From positions 97,823-161,822 of the forward strand of contig JADFUC010001696.1 of NCBI GenBank assembly GCA_019722365.1: a stretch of 64,000 bases of DNA, given 5' to 3'. Below the pieces are notes generated by a model. That model searched no databases, was not told the origin of the DNA, and was given only the letters and a program-made list of their open reading frames with translations. A program made the position numbers and the translations under genes. Shown one piece after another: positions 10,803 to 21,928 of this stretch. How positions within the stretch are numbered: the stretch's first letter is position 1; every line of letters begins with the position of its first letter. Source of the stretch: Lithospermum erythrorhizon (taxonomy: Eukaryota > Streptophyta > Magnoliopsida > Boraginales > Boraginaceae).

Positions 10803-11810
10803 GTTGGAAATATGAGATGTTATATCTCGCTAAATATATATCCAGATTGAACAATTAGATTGTACGGATTATTAGCTAAATAATAATAAGTTTAGATATA
10901 TGTTAATTGTTGGACAATTAATATATTAGGTAACTTGATTGACATTAGGGGTTATGATGAACTACTTGGAAATTCATTTCATGTCACATATATTAATAAG
11001 ATGTTCAATTAAACATAAATTAATATATATGCTAATTTCGTCGAACCTAAGAAGAAGATACATTGTATGACAATAATCGAAGCCTCAAATCTAGTATAAC
11101 TTCCGGGGTTTAAAATATAAATGTATGAAAATATTAGGGTGAAATTTCAATAGTTGGAATACACCCTTATAGTCGACCAAGATGGGTAGGAGATAAGGGT
11201 TTCAGAATCTTCTTTTTGTAGAATCATTATTGAATATTTTACTGGCAGCTTTAAGAATAAACTTTATTTTAGGAATAAGAAGTGACAAGATTTTAGAACC
11301 AAACACTATTCTGGTAGACTAAGATGAAGAGAGAAAATAGAGGAGAAATTTTTTGCACTTAAAACTCTAGTATTCTAGAATATTCTTAAATAGGTGGAAG
11401 AGTTTAAATAGCGTCTAACTTTGAAAGTCTTAAAGTAGGATTTTTTGAGCCCTATATAAAGGCCATTTTTGCGGATGAAAAGCTTGGCAATTCTTCCCAA
11501 ACTTTTGAAGTAATTTTTCTCTCTCCTCTTAGCCGTTTAGTGTTAGTAGGTATTGGATTTTTCTGCCGGCATCGTCTGGAGTTTAATATTTTAAGAGTTA
11601 CAGTAAAGCTCACGGAGGATTCGTTCTACATTGGTGTGAACTATTCTTAGAGATAATCTACGTTGATTGTTCGAGTCTCCTCAAATACTCTAATTCATTT
11701 GCATGATTACGAGAAGAAATGTGCACACTCGTATGTTATTGTTTTTATTATATTCGTAGAAATTTTGGTTACGGCTTTTATAATTGTTATTTTAATCCGT
11801 AAAACCCAAT
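10803..11810 (+). repeat. 5' LTR, family A
   Basis: It begins TTGGAAATATGAGATG and shares with the 13749-14705 block the segments around GTTAATTGTTGGACAATTA, GACATTAGGGGTTA, TATATTAATAAGATGTTC and CGTAAAACCCAA. It also contains the stretch CCTATATAAAGG-like TATA at about 11450, probably the element's promoter. Confidence 0.85.
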
Positions 11811-13009
11811 AGTGACATCATGAGCCAGATTACGAATTGTAATTACATAATTAAATGCATGAAATTAGTTTATGTATTGTTCAATCCCCGAGATTTTATG
11901 TATTAAATTGTAATTAGATAATTTTTTATTCATATTGTAGAAGTATGTTAACTAAATAATTAAATATGATAAATTGTTAATCATTTTCGGAAATAATAAT
12001 TGTAGTTAAATCAGAAATATTTTTCCGAATTTTTATGAATTTTTTGGGAATTTGTTAATTGCTAAAACACTTAAAATAGTTATTATTTAATATTAATTGC
12101 TAAAACACTTAAAATAGTTTTAAGTGAATATTTTACACTCTTGCAATTAAATTATATATTTCATTTGATAAATATACAATGAAATATATCTATACTATAT
12201 AATGTGAAAGGGGTGGATTGTCAGTTACAAAGTGAAGCCAAATTAATATATTTCCTATTTTACCCTCACGATACTTAACGTGATGTAACCGCCTAACAAG
12301 ATAAATTCTCCATAAACTATTATTATAAATATTATCTACTACGTAATACTCCGTAATTATCACCAAGAGAAAATAAAAAGTTGTTTCACAGTCCTCTATC
12401 TTTATTTTTTTCATGGTAACTTTTTCATCTTATTTCTTTTAGGTTTTTTTTTTAATTTTTTTTCATTATAATTTTATTATAAAAATAATAAAATAATTTA
12501 CTATCTGAGGCTGTGCACATATAACTAGTTTATTTAGATAATATGTTTGTGCCTTTAAAATATTGTTCTTTTCCATTATTTATGATATGTCTTAATTTCA
12601 TTATTGGATGATTAGAAATGCATTACATAATTCGATAATTGATAAGAATTAGTGATATAACCGAGATGTATTTTTGGGAAATACGGCCTGATTAATCTTT
12701 TCCTAAGATGAATGAGTAGATAGATTTTAATTTATTATTATTTAATGTAAATATAATTAATTGAAAAAAATTGGAGCCAGCGAGGAGCCGGGCGGAATGA
12801 TAGAGATCCTTAGTGTGGACTAGGAGTAGTTTAGAACTAGTGCAGAATTTTATAGGTCGTATCACGAGTCTTCATTAGCAGTGATATATTTTTATACTTG
12901 TAATTTATGTTATATATAACTACTTGTGTGTATATATATGCTTAACTTTAATTACAAGATTGGTTAAAATATAACTAATTCCGCCATAAATTAATGTCCA
13001 TGGCGAAGA

Positions 13010-13600
13010 ATCCTTTGGATCGTGAAAGGTCATACTTAAGTACTTACGAAGGGACTAAAGATATGTTCCTTGTATACGGTGGGGATAATTGAACGTTCTT
13101 GATGAGGTTACACGTGCCGGTTCAAACCGATAGAGATGATGATCGATCTCAATCGGTTATGTATTACATGCGAATGGTGGTACAATCTCTTGAATGGAGT
13201 AGCGAAAGCAAAGATACGTAGTGACTTCGACAACGAGGCGAGTACATTGCGGGTTGAAGGCTGAAAGAAGCTTGTTGTTATTGGATCAAAGTTCGTGAGT
13301 GAACTTGGAGTGAGTACCTAGCATTGAAGGTCGATTGGAGTTATATTGTGATAACACTTTGGGCGATATCCAGAAAGCTAAGGAGCCAAGATCACATCCG
13401 CAGAGATCCAAGCACGTGCTCGAGAAAGTATCATCTTATTAGGAATGGCGATAGAGGAGATGTTAGGATATAGCCAAGGTTCCGATCAATGATAATGTAG
13501 CGGAATCCCTTGATTAAATCACTACCTCAAAGCAGCTTATGATAAGCGTATATATAGTACTGGTCTTAAGGACATGCTTGAGTGGTCTTAGTCTTAGTGG
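13010..13600 (+). pseudogene. copia RNase H / pol C-terminus remnant, family A
   Basis: Across three frames separated by small indels one can follow the copia RNase H end. A (F)QTDRDDDRSQSG(Y) segment comes at about 13112-13165. A frame-shifted STTEAEY-IA motif follows at about 13226-13255, then a KEPRSH-KSKHV segment near 13385-13420. The typical DNVADPLTKPL-like tail comes at about 13490-13545. The order and spacing are correct, but single-base indels break every block. Confidence 0.75.
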
Positions 13601-13748
13601 GAGCTAGTTTTTCTTTATATATGTCATAGATGATTATAAGACAATGCTTAAATTTTAAACTTCAAATTCAATAGTATACATATAATTTGTTTTTTTCAAA
13701 TTATGATCAATATGTATATTAGGATGATTAATATATGTCATATATGAT

Positions 13749-14705
13749 TGTTGGAAAACCGATTATTACATTTTAAATAATAATAAGTTAGGATATATGT
13801 TAATTGTTGGACAATTAATATTAAGTTAACTTCGATTGACATTAGGGGTTACGATTGCTTACAAAGTCACTCATAATCTATATATTAATAAGATGTTCGG
13901 TTAAATATAAGTTAATATATTGCTAATTCGTCGAGCCTAAAGAGATCCTGCAACAACTAAAGCGAACTATAATACGATTATAACTTTTCGGGGGATTAAA
14001 ATATAAGCTGTATGAGAATATTGGAGAGAAAATCTCAATTGGTGGAATCACCCCTATAGTGGAGCCATAATGTTGAAGTGATAGGGTTTCCGGAATCATT
14101 ATTGAATATTATAGCAAACTTTTCTGTGACTTTATTTTAGGGATAGAAGTGAGAGAAGATTCTAGAGAACACCTCTACACTTGTTGTTTTGTGATGGAAG
14201 CTAAATGGGAATAATAGAGAAAAGAAATTTTTGCCTTGAAAATCTAATATTCTAAAATATTCTTTTAAGGAGGTGGAAGAGTTTCACCACATCTCTTTGA
14301 AAGCCTTAAAACTAGGGATTTTTTATTATATAAAGGAGTCACTTTTGGAGATGAAAAACTTACGCCAATTTTTCCAACTTTTGAAGTTGAGAATTCCCTC
14401 TCTCTCTCTCCCCCCCCCCTTTCATTCTAGTCGAGCAGTAGGTGAGAAAATGCCATTAGTTTTTACGCTTGACCTCGTCTACAGTTTAATATTTTAAAGA
14501 CCTCTAGTAAACTCACGGAGGAGTTCGTTAAATACGTCGTGTGGACTATTCTTAAAGACAATCGTTGATTATTAGGTGTCTCCTCAAACATATTAATTGT
14601 GATCACTGAAGAAAGGTACACGCTCGTATGTTATTGTTTTTGTTATAATCTTAAAATCTGTTCACGGTTTTAGTAATTGTTATTTTAAATCGTAAAAACC
14701 CAACA
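13749..14705 (+). repeat. 3' LTR, family A
   Basis: It begins TGTTGGAAAACC and ends AAACCCAACA. It is aligned throughout with the 5' LTR, but with frequent small indels. It contains a CT/C-rich microsatellite at about 14398-14420 that is not present in the other copy. Confidence 0.85.
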
Positions 14706-14714
14706 CTAAGTGAA

Positions 14715-14955
14715 ACCAACGAGAAGGGGTTTGATCAATCGTTGGTGTGGACTATTCTTAGAGACAACTACTTTTGATTTGTTTGAAGCCTCCTACGATC
14801 ATATTCGCTACAACTATAAGATGCCAATGTACATACAAAATCTACGATTTAATTACTATTTTTATAATTTTAATTACTTGTTTTTATAAATTTTTAGAAT
14901 CACGGGAATCGGATCTATAACGAATTGGTGTTATTTTTGATCCGTAAAACCCAAC
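14715..14955 (+). repeat. partial third copy of the family A LTR end
   Basis: It repeats the end portion of the family A LTR (GTGTGGACTATTCTTAGAGA, then GATCCGTAAAACCCAA), directly following the 3' LTR. The 5' part of this copy is missing. A tandem or nested insertion followed by deletion would explain it. Confidence 0.65.
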
Positions 14956-15166
14956 GGTATTAACAATAGTCTACATAATAAATAATAAATAATAATAATA
15001 ATTGTTCTACACAAAATATATGATTATTTAACTAACACCTTATAATAATAATAACAATAGTTATACATAAGACATATTATTATTTAACTAACATCAATTA
15101 TCTAAGATTGAAAATGAAATATGATGAGAAATCCATAATGATGAAAAGGAGTCACAAATTATATAT

Positions 15167-15424
15167 ATAAGCATTTTGTGAATTGAATCATGAAAGTTAT
15201 ACATGTAAAATTGAGCAAAAATAATTGTGTTATTCAATATATACCTTTGAATCATTAAACATGCATTAGAGATAAAAAAAAAACAAAGTTAATATAGATA
15301 TAAGCATTTTTGTGAATTGAATCATAGAAAGTTATACATGTAAATTGAGCAAAATTAATTGTATTTATTCAACATATACTTTTGAATAATTAAACATACT
15401 TAGAGATAAATAAACAAAAGTTAA
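15167..15424 (+). repeat. ~130-bp tandem duplication
   Basis: Units 15167-15299 and 15300-15424 both run from ATAAGCATTTT through TTATACATGTAAA and GAGCAAAA to AGAGATAAA. They differ by small indels and a few substitutions. The DNA is AT-rich and without coding potential. Confidence 0.85.
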
Positions 15425-17470
15425 TTAAAAAGTGGGATGCACAACAATTATAAAAAATATATATGACAAGTATGTGATGAAACACATCCTCCAAGCAAAT
15501 ACGTATGGCGATGATTTACTTAAATTGATAATGCTACGTATGTGTGCAAGTATAAAAATATGATGAATATTTAATAGTAATTAATTTCTATTTGAACTCG
15601 TGAGTTATTAATTAAAAAAGCCTATTTTTGCCTAACTTTAGTTTTAGGCAGAAGGATAATTTAGTAATTTAATAATGTGAAAATAGAAGAAACACAACTC
15701 TTATTAGAACTTTTATGTATGTTAGTGATTTGTGATAGTGATTAGTAATAGTGATATCTTGGTATAACACATTTACTATTGGGATAACAAGATTTATATA
15801 TTGTTTAAGCAGTCCGTCTGTTGTGCACTTTGACTTTGCCTAAACTTGCTTCGTTATCAATTATTGGCATCTGCTACAAGAGACCTGGTATTGCTTTTGT
15901 GTTGAAATTCGTAAAATTTTTTGATTTGTTATTTTTTCATGCGGCCCATCCTGGCTTGATTCAAGTTCGGCCTCGACCCACTTCGGGCAGGAGCCGGTTT
16001 GAACTCATTGAAGTGGTATTGGGAACCGATTAGGCGCCGAGCGCCCAACAACGGTTGGCCGTTTGCGCCATGATGAGCCGTTTGGGCCAGAGCCACGGCC
16101 AGATGTTAGGTTTAGCACATAACTAAGCGAAAAATAATTGTGATAGTAGTGGAATTTGAACCTTAGACCTTATGGTAGAAGAGCAAGCTAAGAACCATTA
16201 TGCTAAGTTGATGATTTGTTAATATATGTATGATAATAAATGAAGTTATTTAGCTTCAAATAATATATAAATAAAATCATAAGATTCAATAATATATTAT
16301 CCTTCAAATAATAAAACATATTTCTAATTAAAAACTATTTCAAGATATTGATAGATAACTTAGATTTGGTATTATTTAATATATTATCTTTATTTGATAT
16401 ATTATCCTTGAAAATAGTTGAAATGATTATTTAAAATCATGAGAGTTATTTAGTATTGTATAATAAATGGATAATAACATAAGATTCATTCATATATAAA
16501 GGTTGTTTTTGTGTGAATAATATCTTATTAAAGAAATATTCATATATTACAAAGTAATAATATTGTATTCTAGTTATTTTAATTATATGATGAAAGTTGG
16601 ATAGAGCATGAGATATTTATATTGTATTGAACAATATATGAATAAAAGCATTAGATGCATCAATATATTATTTAAATGATTGAAGATTTTATTATTTAAT
16701 TCAAAACTTTATCGATGATAATCTTTCAAATTATTATATGCAAAATATATGATTTAACTCAAAACTTTATTGATGAATTAAACATGGTATCATTTAATAT
16801 ATTATCCTTATTTGATATAATTCTTTTAATTATATGATAAAAGTTGTTATTTAATGTTGAATATTTTTCAAATGTACTAAATATAACATTAAACAAATTG
16901 TATAATATGTTTAAGTAAGAATTGAAAGAATTTACATACAATCTTATTACCTTTTGTTATACTTAAGCAACAAAGTATTCATTTATCAATATATTATTTA
17001 AGTGAAAGCTTTATCGGCGATAACATTCAATTGTAATATACGAAATAAGTTAAATTTAAGCATATATTACTTTAACAAATTATAACATAGAATACTAATT
17101 GAGTAAATTGGTTAGTTGGTTGGCCAGTGTTTCTTGCTTAATTTGGAGTCGAGTTGGCAGCACAACTACTAATATTATTTTGAAATTTGACACAAAACAA
17201 ACCGGGCCATAGGGGTAACTATAAATAATGCGGTACCACGTTAGAGACATGCAGCCTGCTTTAAAAGGGGAATTAGAGTAGGCGAATAGGGGGCCAATGC
17301 CAGGGCCGAACTGACCCGTTTGATGCCCTTTGGGCCCGTGTCGACGCATGACCACCCGGTCGGCCGGTTCGACTAGGGAGGTCGGACGGCCCGATTCTTT
17401 AGACATGTTTAGAGGAGCATAACATGAGAAATTTCGGGGAACTAGCACGAAGTTAACGGTTTATTAAGAA
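15425..17470. other. AT-rich intergenic DNA with two GC-rich blocks
   Basis: There is no supportable gene. A GC-rich block at about 15940-16100 and another at about 17215-17400 share GGCC/CCGTTTG-type motifs and enclose ~1.1 kb of very AT-rich sequence. This could be an old non-autonomous DNA transposon with GC-rich ends, but I cannot align clean terminal inverted repeats. Confidence 0.4.
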
Positions 17471-17478
17471 GAATAACA

Positions 17479-17776
17479 TGTAATACCCATTGCGAAAATG
17501 TGTGTGTGTGTGTGATATGTTTGATGATTTGATTTAGTGCTTCTTTAAATGCAGTGAATCAAATCTTCTTTTTGGAAGGCTCGTCACCTTAAGAACTCCA
17601 ATGTAAGCGTGCTTGACTGGGAGCCAATTCTAGGATGGGTGACCCAGCAGAAGTTTCTCGGTGAGCACGTGAGTGAGGACAAAGCGTCTTTGGAAAGACC
17701 CGTGGCGAGGTGGTTTGTGAGGCCGGTCCGTCAAATTACACTAGCGTACGACCCGGTGAGCCGGGCCGAGGCGTTC
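17479..17776 (+). repeat. Cassandra 5' LTR
   Basis: It starts TGTAATACCC, then a TG microsatellite, then the 5S-like segment, and ends at ...GGCGTTC, where the last bases seen in the 3' LTR (GTTACA) are eroded. The primer-binding site follows directly. Confidence 0.88.
17591..17665 (+). ncRNA. 5S rRNA-derived segment in the Cassandra 5' LTR
   Basis: AAGAACTCCAATGTAAGCG...AGGATGGGTGACCC follows 5S rRNA from its box A region through the C box. The first ~45 nt of 5S rRNA are absent and the 3' end has diverged, so this is a retrotransposon part and not a functional rRNA gene. Confidence 0.88.
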
Positions 17777-17957
17777 TGATATGAGCTCGGCGGAGCCGTC
17801 CGGGCTAGCGGGAACTAAGTGCTATCTGCGAGGCGCAAAGTGCGGGACACCTCTTGAGCCCGTGCCAAGGCCACCTACAGAATCTCGCCACCGGATGGTA
17901 CAGTCCTAGATGTGTTGTGGCACCAGCGGGGCGTTAGTATATTTAAGTGGGGGAGGT

Positions 17958-18257
17958 TGTAATACCGTGTGAAAATGTGTGTGTGTGTGTGTGTGATATG
18001 TTTGATAACGGAATTTGATTGGTACTAATCTTCATCAAGATGCATCTTAACTTTTCGGAGCTCATCCTATAAGAACTCCAATGTTAAAAGCGTGCTTGAC
18101 ACAGGGTAATTAGGATGGGTGGCCCGCGTGGGAAGTTTGCTTGGTAGTGCGTGAGTGAGGAGACCAAGCGTCTTTGGGAAAGATCCATGGTGGTTTGAAG
18201 AGGCCAATCCATCAAGTCTACTAACGTACCGACCGGTGAGCCGGGCCGGGCGTTACA
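17958..18257 (+). repeat. Cassandra 3' LTR
   Basis: It starts TGTAATACCG after the polypurine tract and ends GGCGTTACA. It carries a longer TG microsatellite than the 5' LTR. Confidence 0.9.
18071..18150 (+). ncRNA. 5S rRNA-derived segment in the Cassandra 3' LTR
   Basis: AAGAACTCCAATGTTAAAAG...GGATGGGTGGCCC...GGGAAG parallels the 5S-like segment of the 5' LTR. It keeps the GGGAAG part that the other copy has lost. It is also truncated at its 5' end relative to real 5S rRNA. Confidence 0.85.
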
Positions 18258-18896
18258 TAATATACTATTGTTTGTGGAATTAACATATTTTGTTGCTCGG
18301 CTTCATTTACCGCTCACAAAAAGTGTGATATGATAGTTTTAAATCTCCTACTTATAAAGTATGAGTTATATTTTTTCCATTTTCACACTATTAGTGCTTT
18401 GAATTACTCTTCATATGAAAAGATACTAATAATAAAATTAATATATATTTATGCTAATTTCTTCTCTCTACTAAAAAATAAGGAAGCCAATATAGTTTCA
18501 TAGTACATCAAATCTCTAAAATATAAAAATATAATATAATTATATACTAATAGCATCTGCGGGTCTATTGTTCATCTTCAACAGCACAATAGTATCATAC
18601 ATAATCTCAGAGTCAAAACTGGAACATAATCAAACAATTATTCTTGAGCTCTCTCGGTAAGTCTCTATATATTAATTACCATACTATCATTATTATTTTT
18701 TCAAATAAGTCTATATTACTCTACTCAAACTAAATTTTTTTGTACGAAATGAGTATTCAATTATGAATAATTTTTTAATCAGAACTTAAAATTACTATTA
18801 AAGAATATATATCTAAATTATTATGTGATACTTTGTATTACATTTAATTATATAATTCAATAATTAAAATTTAAAAAGTATAAGATATATATCTAA

Positions 18897-19088
18897 TACT
18901 CCGTTCATCTATAGATTGTCAAGATTTAAATTTTGATGTTTGGCCAGTTAAATGTTAAATTCAAATATTTTTTATTTTGTTGTGTAATATTTGGTGAAAG
19001 AGTATCTAATAATAATATTTTTAATGTAGTTTAATATTGACATTAAATTTTATTCAAACCAAAATTACGTTTATTGATGAAAGGAGTA
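18897..19088. mobile_element. Stowaway-like MITE, 192 bp
   Basis: The left end TACTCCGTTCATC and right end GATGAAAGGAGTA are inverted repeats with one mismatch, bordered by TA as expected for Tc1/mariner-derived Stowaway elements. The interior is AT-rich and non-coding. Confidence 0.75.
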
Positions 19089-19453
19089 AGCGTTTGTCGA
19101 TTTTGAGCAACTTAAATCAAGCATGAAAATCATTTAGTATGGAGAGAGTAAGAGATTTTATATTTTATTTTAGAAATTTAATTTTTAATTGTAATATAAT
19201 AACATATTGGGTACATGCTTAAATCAAAATATATTTATCCTATAAACTATAGAGATAATAATTAATTAGAGTTGAATTCAATATATGAAAGAAAATTAAA
19301 AAACAAATACTATCCTCGCTATTTAATACTCCTCCATTTGGTTTACTTGGTCACATAATTTGAGAAGTACTTTATTAAGAGGATAATTAATTTTACTATT
19401 TTCAAGAAGAGAAAATTATAAACCAATGAAAATAAGAATATTAGGAGACAACC

Positions 19454-19760
19454 TGTTGGAAATATGAGAAATTCGATCTCATAAAATGCCCGTTGAACAA
19501 TTTAGATTGTACAATCGATTTACTCATTCAAATTATATATACATATATATGTAAGTTCAATATATATTAATTGTTAGACAATTAGTATTTTAGGATTTAA
19601 CGTATTGACATTAGGGGTTACGATGACTTACTAGGGGTCGGCTGTTGATATACATTAAATATAAGTATTCGGTTAAATCGAAAGCTAGTCTGATGCGCAT
19701 GTAAACCTCCTCTATTGAAATTGATACGCTAGATGGGCGATGTTGTAGTTTCGATTATCT
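19454..19760 (+). repeat. 5' fragment of a family A LTR
   Basis: TGTTGGAAATATGAGA, then ATTAATTGTTAGACAATTAG and GACATTAGGGGTTACGATGA, match the start of the family A LTRs. The match fades after about 19760. It is either a truncated solo LTR or the left part of a rearranged element. Confidence 0.7.
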
Positions 19761-20530
19761 TAATACTCGATGTGTGGAATGTCTAGTGGTATACGTAACT
19801 TTGATAAATGGTGCATGTTATTAATTTCACTAACTTGCAATAAATGTTCTAGTAAAGAGGTTTCACCAGAAAGAAGGTGGCGACATCGCTGACGTCTTTT
19901 AGTATAGGCTTGACACCGGAGGATGTGGATGATAAGGTTGAGGATCAAGAGAATATGGACGGGAAGGGGAAGAGAACGGACATTGGGCGCATAAGGATGA
20001 AATGTAAACCTGGCAAGGTTTACAGGATGGTTGAAAGAAAGGAGAAAGGGCGTTAGGAACACAGGGATTAAGGGAGCGATGATTACAGTTGAAACCGGAG
20101 GGGGTCTTGAAGATCTTGAAATGGTCGGGAATAAGTACAGAATTTGGTAAATGGGTTGTGGAAAACTTCGAGAGGGAAAAAGTACCCCATATCAAAAGTC
20201 GAGGCAAGACAAAAGGTCCTCAAGCTACCAAGGAGGATCTACATAGAGTATATAATTTGCACTTAAAGGTCATAGAAGGTAGACTCGCGAGGGTATGAGG
20301 CGAGGACATCCGTGTCGGGGATGAGTTGAGAATCCCGATGAGTATTAAGAAAGGCATCCATATCTATGAGTTGGAGGATGGCTTAAATTCATTATGGATG
20401 ATCAACGGCTTGGCCCAGTTGCCGTCTGTCACAGTGCTGCATTTTATTGAATCCAATACGATGCCGACCCGGAAAAAGCGTGGGTAAATATCTATGCGCC
20501 TCCGTTCCATTCGCAACATGTATACCAGGC
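19761..20530. other. unassigned, possibly retroelement-internal DNA
   Basis: Less AT-rich than its surroundings, with short overlapping frames on both strands (the longest about 100 codons) and no domain I recognise. It lies between a family A LTR fragment and the internal region of an antisense family B element, so an old internal region of either is the simplest reading. Confidence 0.35.
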
Positions 20531-21928
20531 AAAACAGCCTGTAATTAAATGCACTTAATGTAGGAATATGTTAAATGAAATCCAAAACAAATGTGAACAT
20601 AATTAACTAATTAATTACCCATTATTTTACGATTAATTATCAATTAATGTAAAATTTAAATTTAAATATTCACCACGTGATTTAATGATAATTGTTACGT
20701 AATTACCAACCTCTTAAATCATGAATAAGTACTTATAAATGAGTAACCAAAATTCAAAATTTAAAAGTTACCATGAAAATATTTTCAAAAATTATCAATT
20801 AATGAAAATAATTATGAAAGGAAATATAAATCAAATTTAATGTCATTCGAGAATATATATTCAATTATCTTATTGAAAAAAAATTTATGATTTAACATTT
20901 AAAACCCGAAATTAATAATTACCAATAATTTTAAAGCATAAAATAATTACATAAAATACATTTAGGGCTTTCTAAAGCGGACGGCGAACTTGACGGCCCA
21001 ACGACCGACCTCGGGACACCGATTAAACCATGGCGCTGGTCTTTGGCAATGCGACGATGAAGCTACGTCCATTTGGCAGCCCAATGTGATATTCCGGCAC
21101 GGACACGCCTGTCACGAGACTGCGAAGTTGACTCATTTTAGTATTCATTTGATTTTTTCAGTTTTAGTTTTTTCCGATTAAATTACAAATTTTTTGTAAA
21201 AAATTATTTGGAAGCTCTAAAAATTTAAAAAATTTAAGGATTTAACTTGAACATCCTTAATATATTATTGAACATGTCAATTTAGATTTCATCAAAAACA
21301 CTTCTAGTTTTCGATTAATTTCAAAGCAATTAAGAAATTCAATGAATTTTTCGAACTACTTAAAAATTCAAAATTACGAAACTTCTGCGATGAACACTTG
21401 AGTTTTTTAGACTAAAGGAATTTAATTTGTAATTTTAACCGGCTCTGTAAAATCAAAATGATTCTACCTCAAATTAAAAAATGCAAACTAATCAATTTTT
21501 AATCACTTTAGATTAAATGAAACAATTAAGTAAATATCAAATCATCAAAATCAATACATTGAAACCAGTAGTTAAAGTCGTGTGATATACATATAAAATA
21601 GGTTGATTTTTTCATAATATATATTCATCGGTGAATATACAAATCCTTGAAATAATCAGGAAATTAACTAAGCAACTATGTCAGCATATATCAAACTAGA
21701 TAAAATACATCAAACTTGAGTAGGCTTTGAGGCCACTATTAGAGTCTGTGCTGAATTAATTCGAGATAAACTCAAATTAGGACATCTCGGATCCTCAAAT
21801 GATGTATATTAATCTAAACTACAAAATACATGTATGAATAAAGAATTCTTCATTGCAACGGAAGGCGAATGAGCCCAAAACCACACAACAGCTTCCCACG
21901 TGAATGCCCACTTCAATGTCTCTCCAAG

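Larger units (their letters stand above)
10803..14705 (+). mobile_element. deleted copia-type LTR retrotransposon (family A)
   Basis: Two ~1-kb LTRs (10803-11810 and 13749-14705) flank only 1.9 kb of internal DNA. Just inside the first LTR is a degraded primer-binding site (TGACATCATGAGCC). At about 13010-13600 is the C-terminal RNase H end of a copia polyprotein. Gag, integrase and RT are gone, so this is an internally deleted copy. No matching target-site duplication was visible. Confidence 0.8.
17479..18257 (+). mobile_element. Cassandra-type TRIM retrotransposon with 5S rRNA-derived LTRs
   Basis: Two ~300-bp LTRs (17479-17776, 17958-18257) both start TGTAATAC, and the second ends TTACA. 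Each contains a 70-80 nt segment matching the 3' part of plant 5S rRNA, with its internal pol III promoter motifs. After LTR1 comes a degraded tRNA-Met primer site (TGATATGAGC). Before LTR2 comes a perfect polypurine tract (AAGTGGGGGAGGT). The flanks TAACA and TAATA look like a 5-bp target-site duplication with one mismatch. The 181-bp internal part has no ORF. LTR length, total length (779 bp) and 5S content are diagnostic of Cassandra, which must be mobilised in trans. Confidence 0.93.

Noticed and set aside
17095..17448. 117-codon minus-strand frame
   Set aside because: No recognisable domain. It crosses a GC-rich repeat-like block, and chance opening is likely.
17591..18150. Two 5S rRNA-like sequences as functional 5S rRNA genes
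   Set aside because: Both lack the first ~45 nt of 5S rRNA, are diverged, and lie at the same position within LTRs of a Cassandra element.
20089..20298. 69-codon + strand frame (EFGKWVVENFEREK...)
   Set aside because: It looks protein-like but has no recognised domain, and frames on the opposite strand overlap it. It is left as unassigned DNA.
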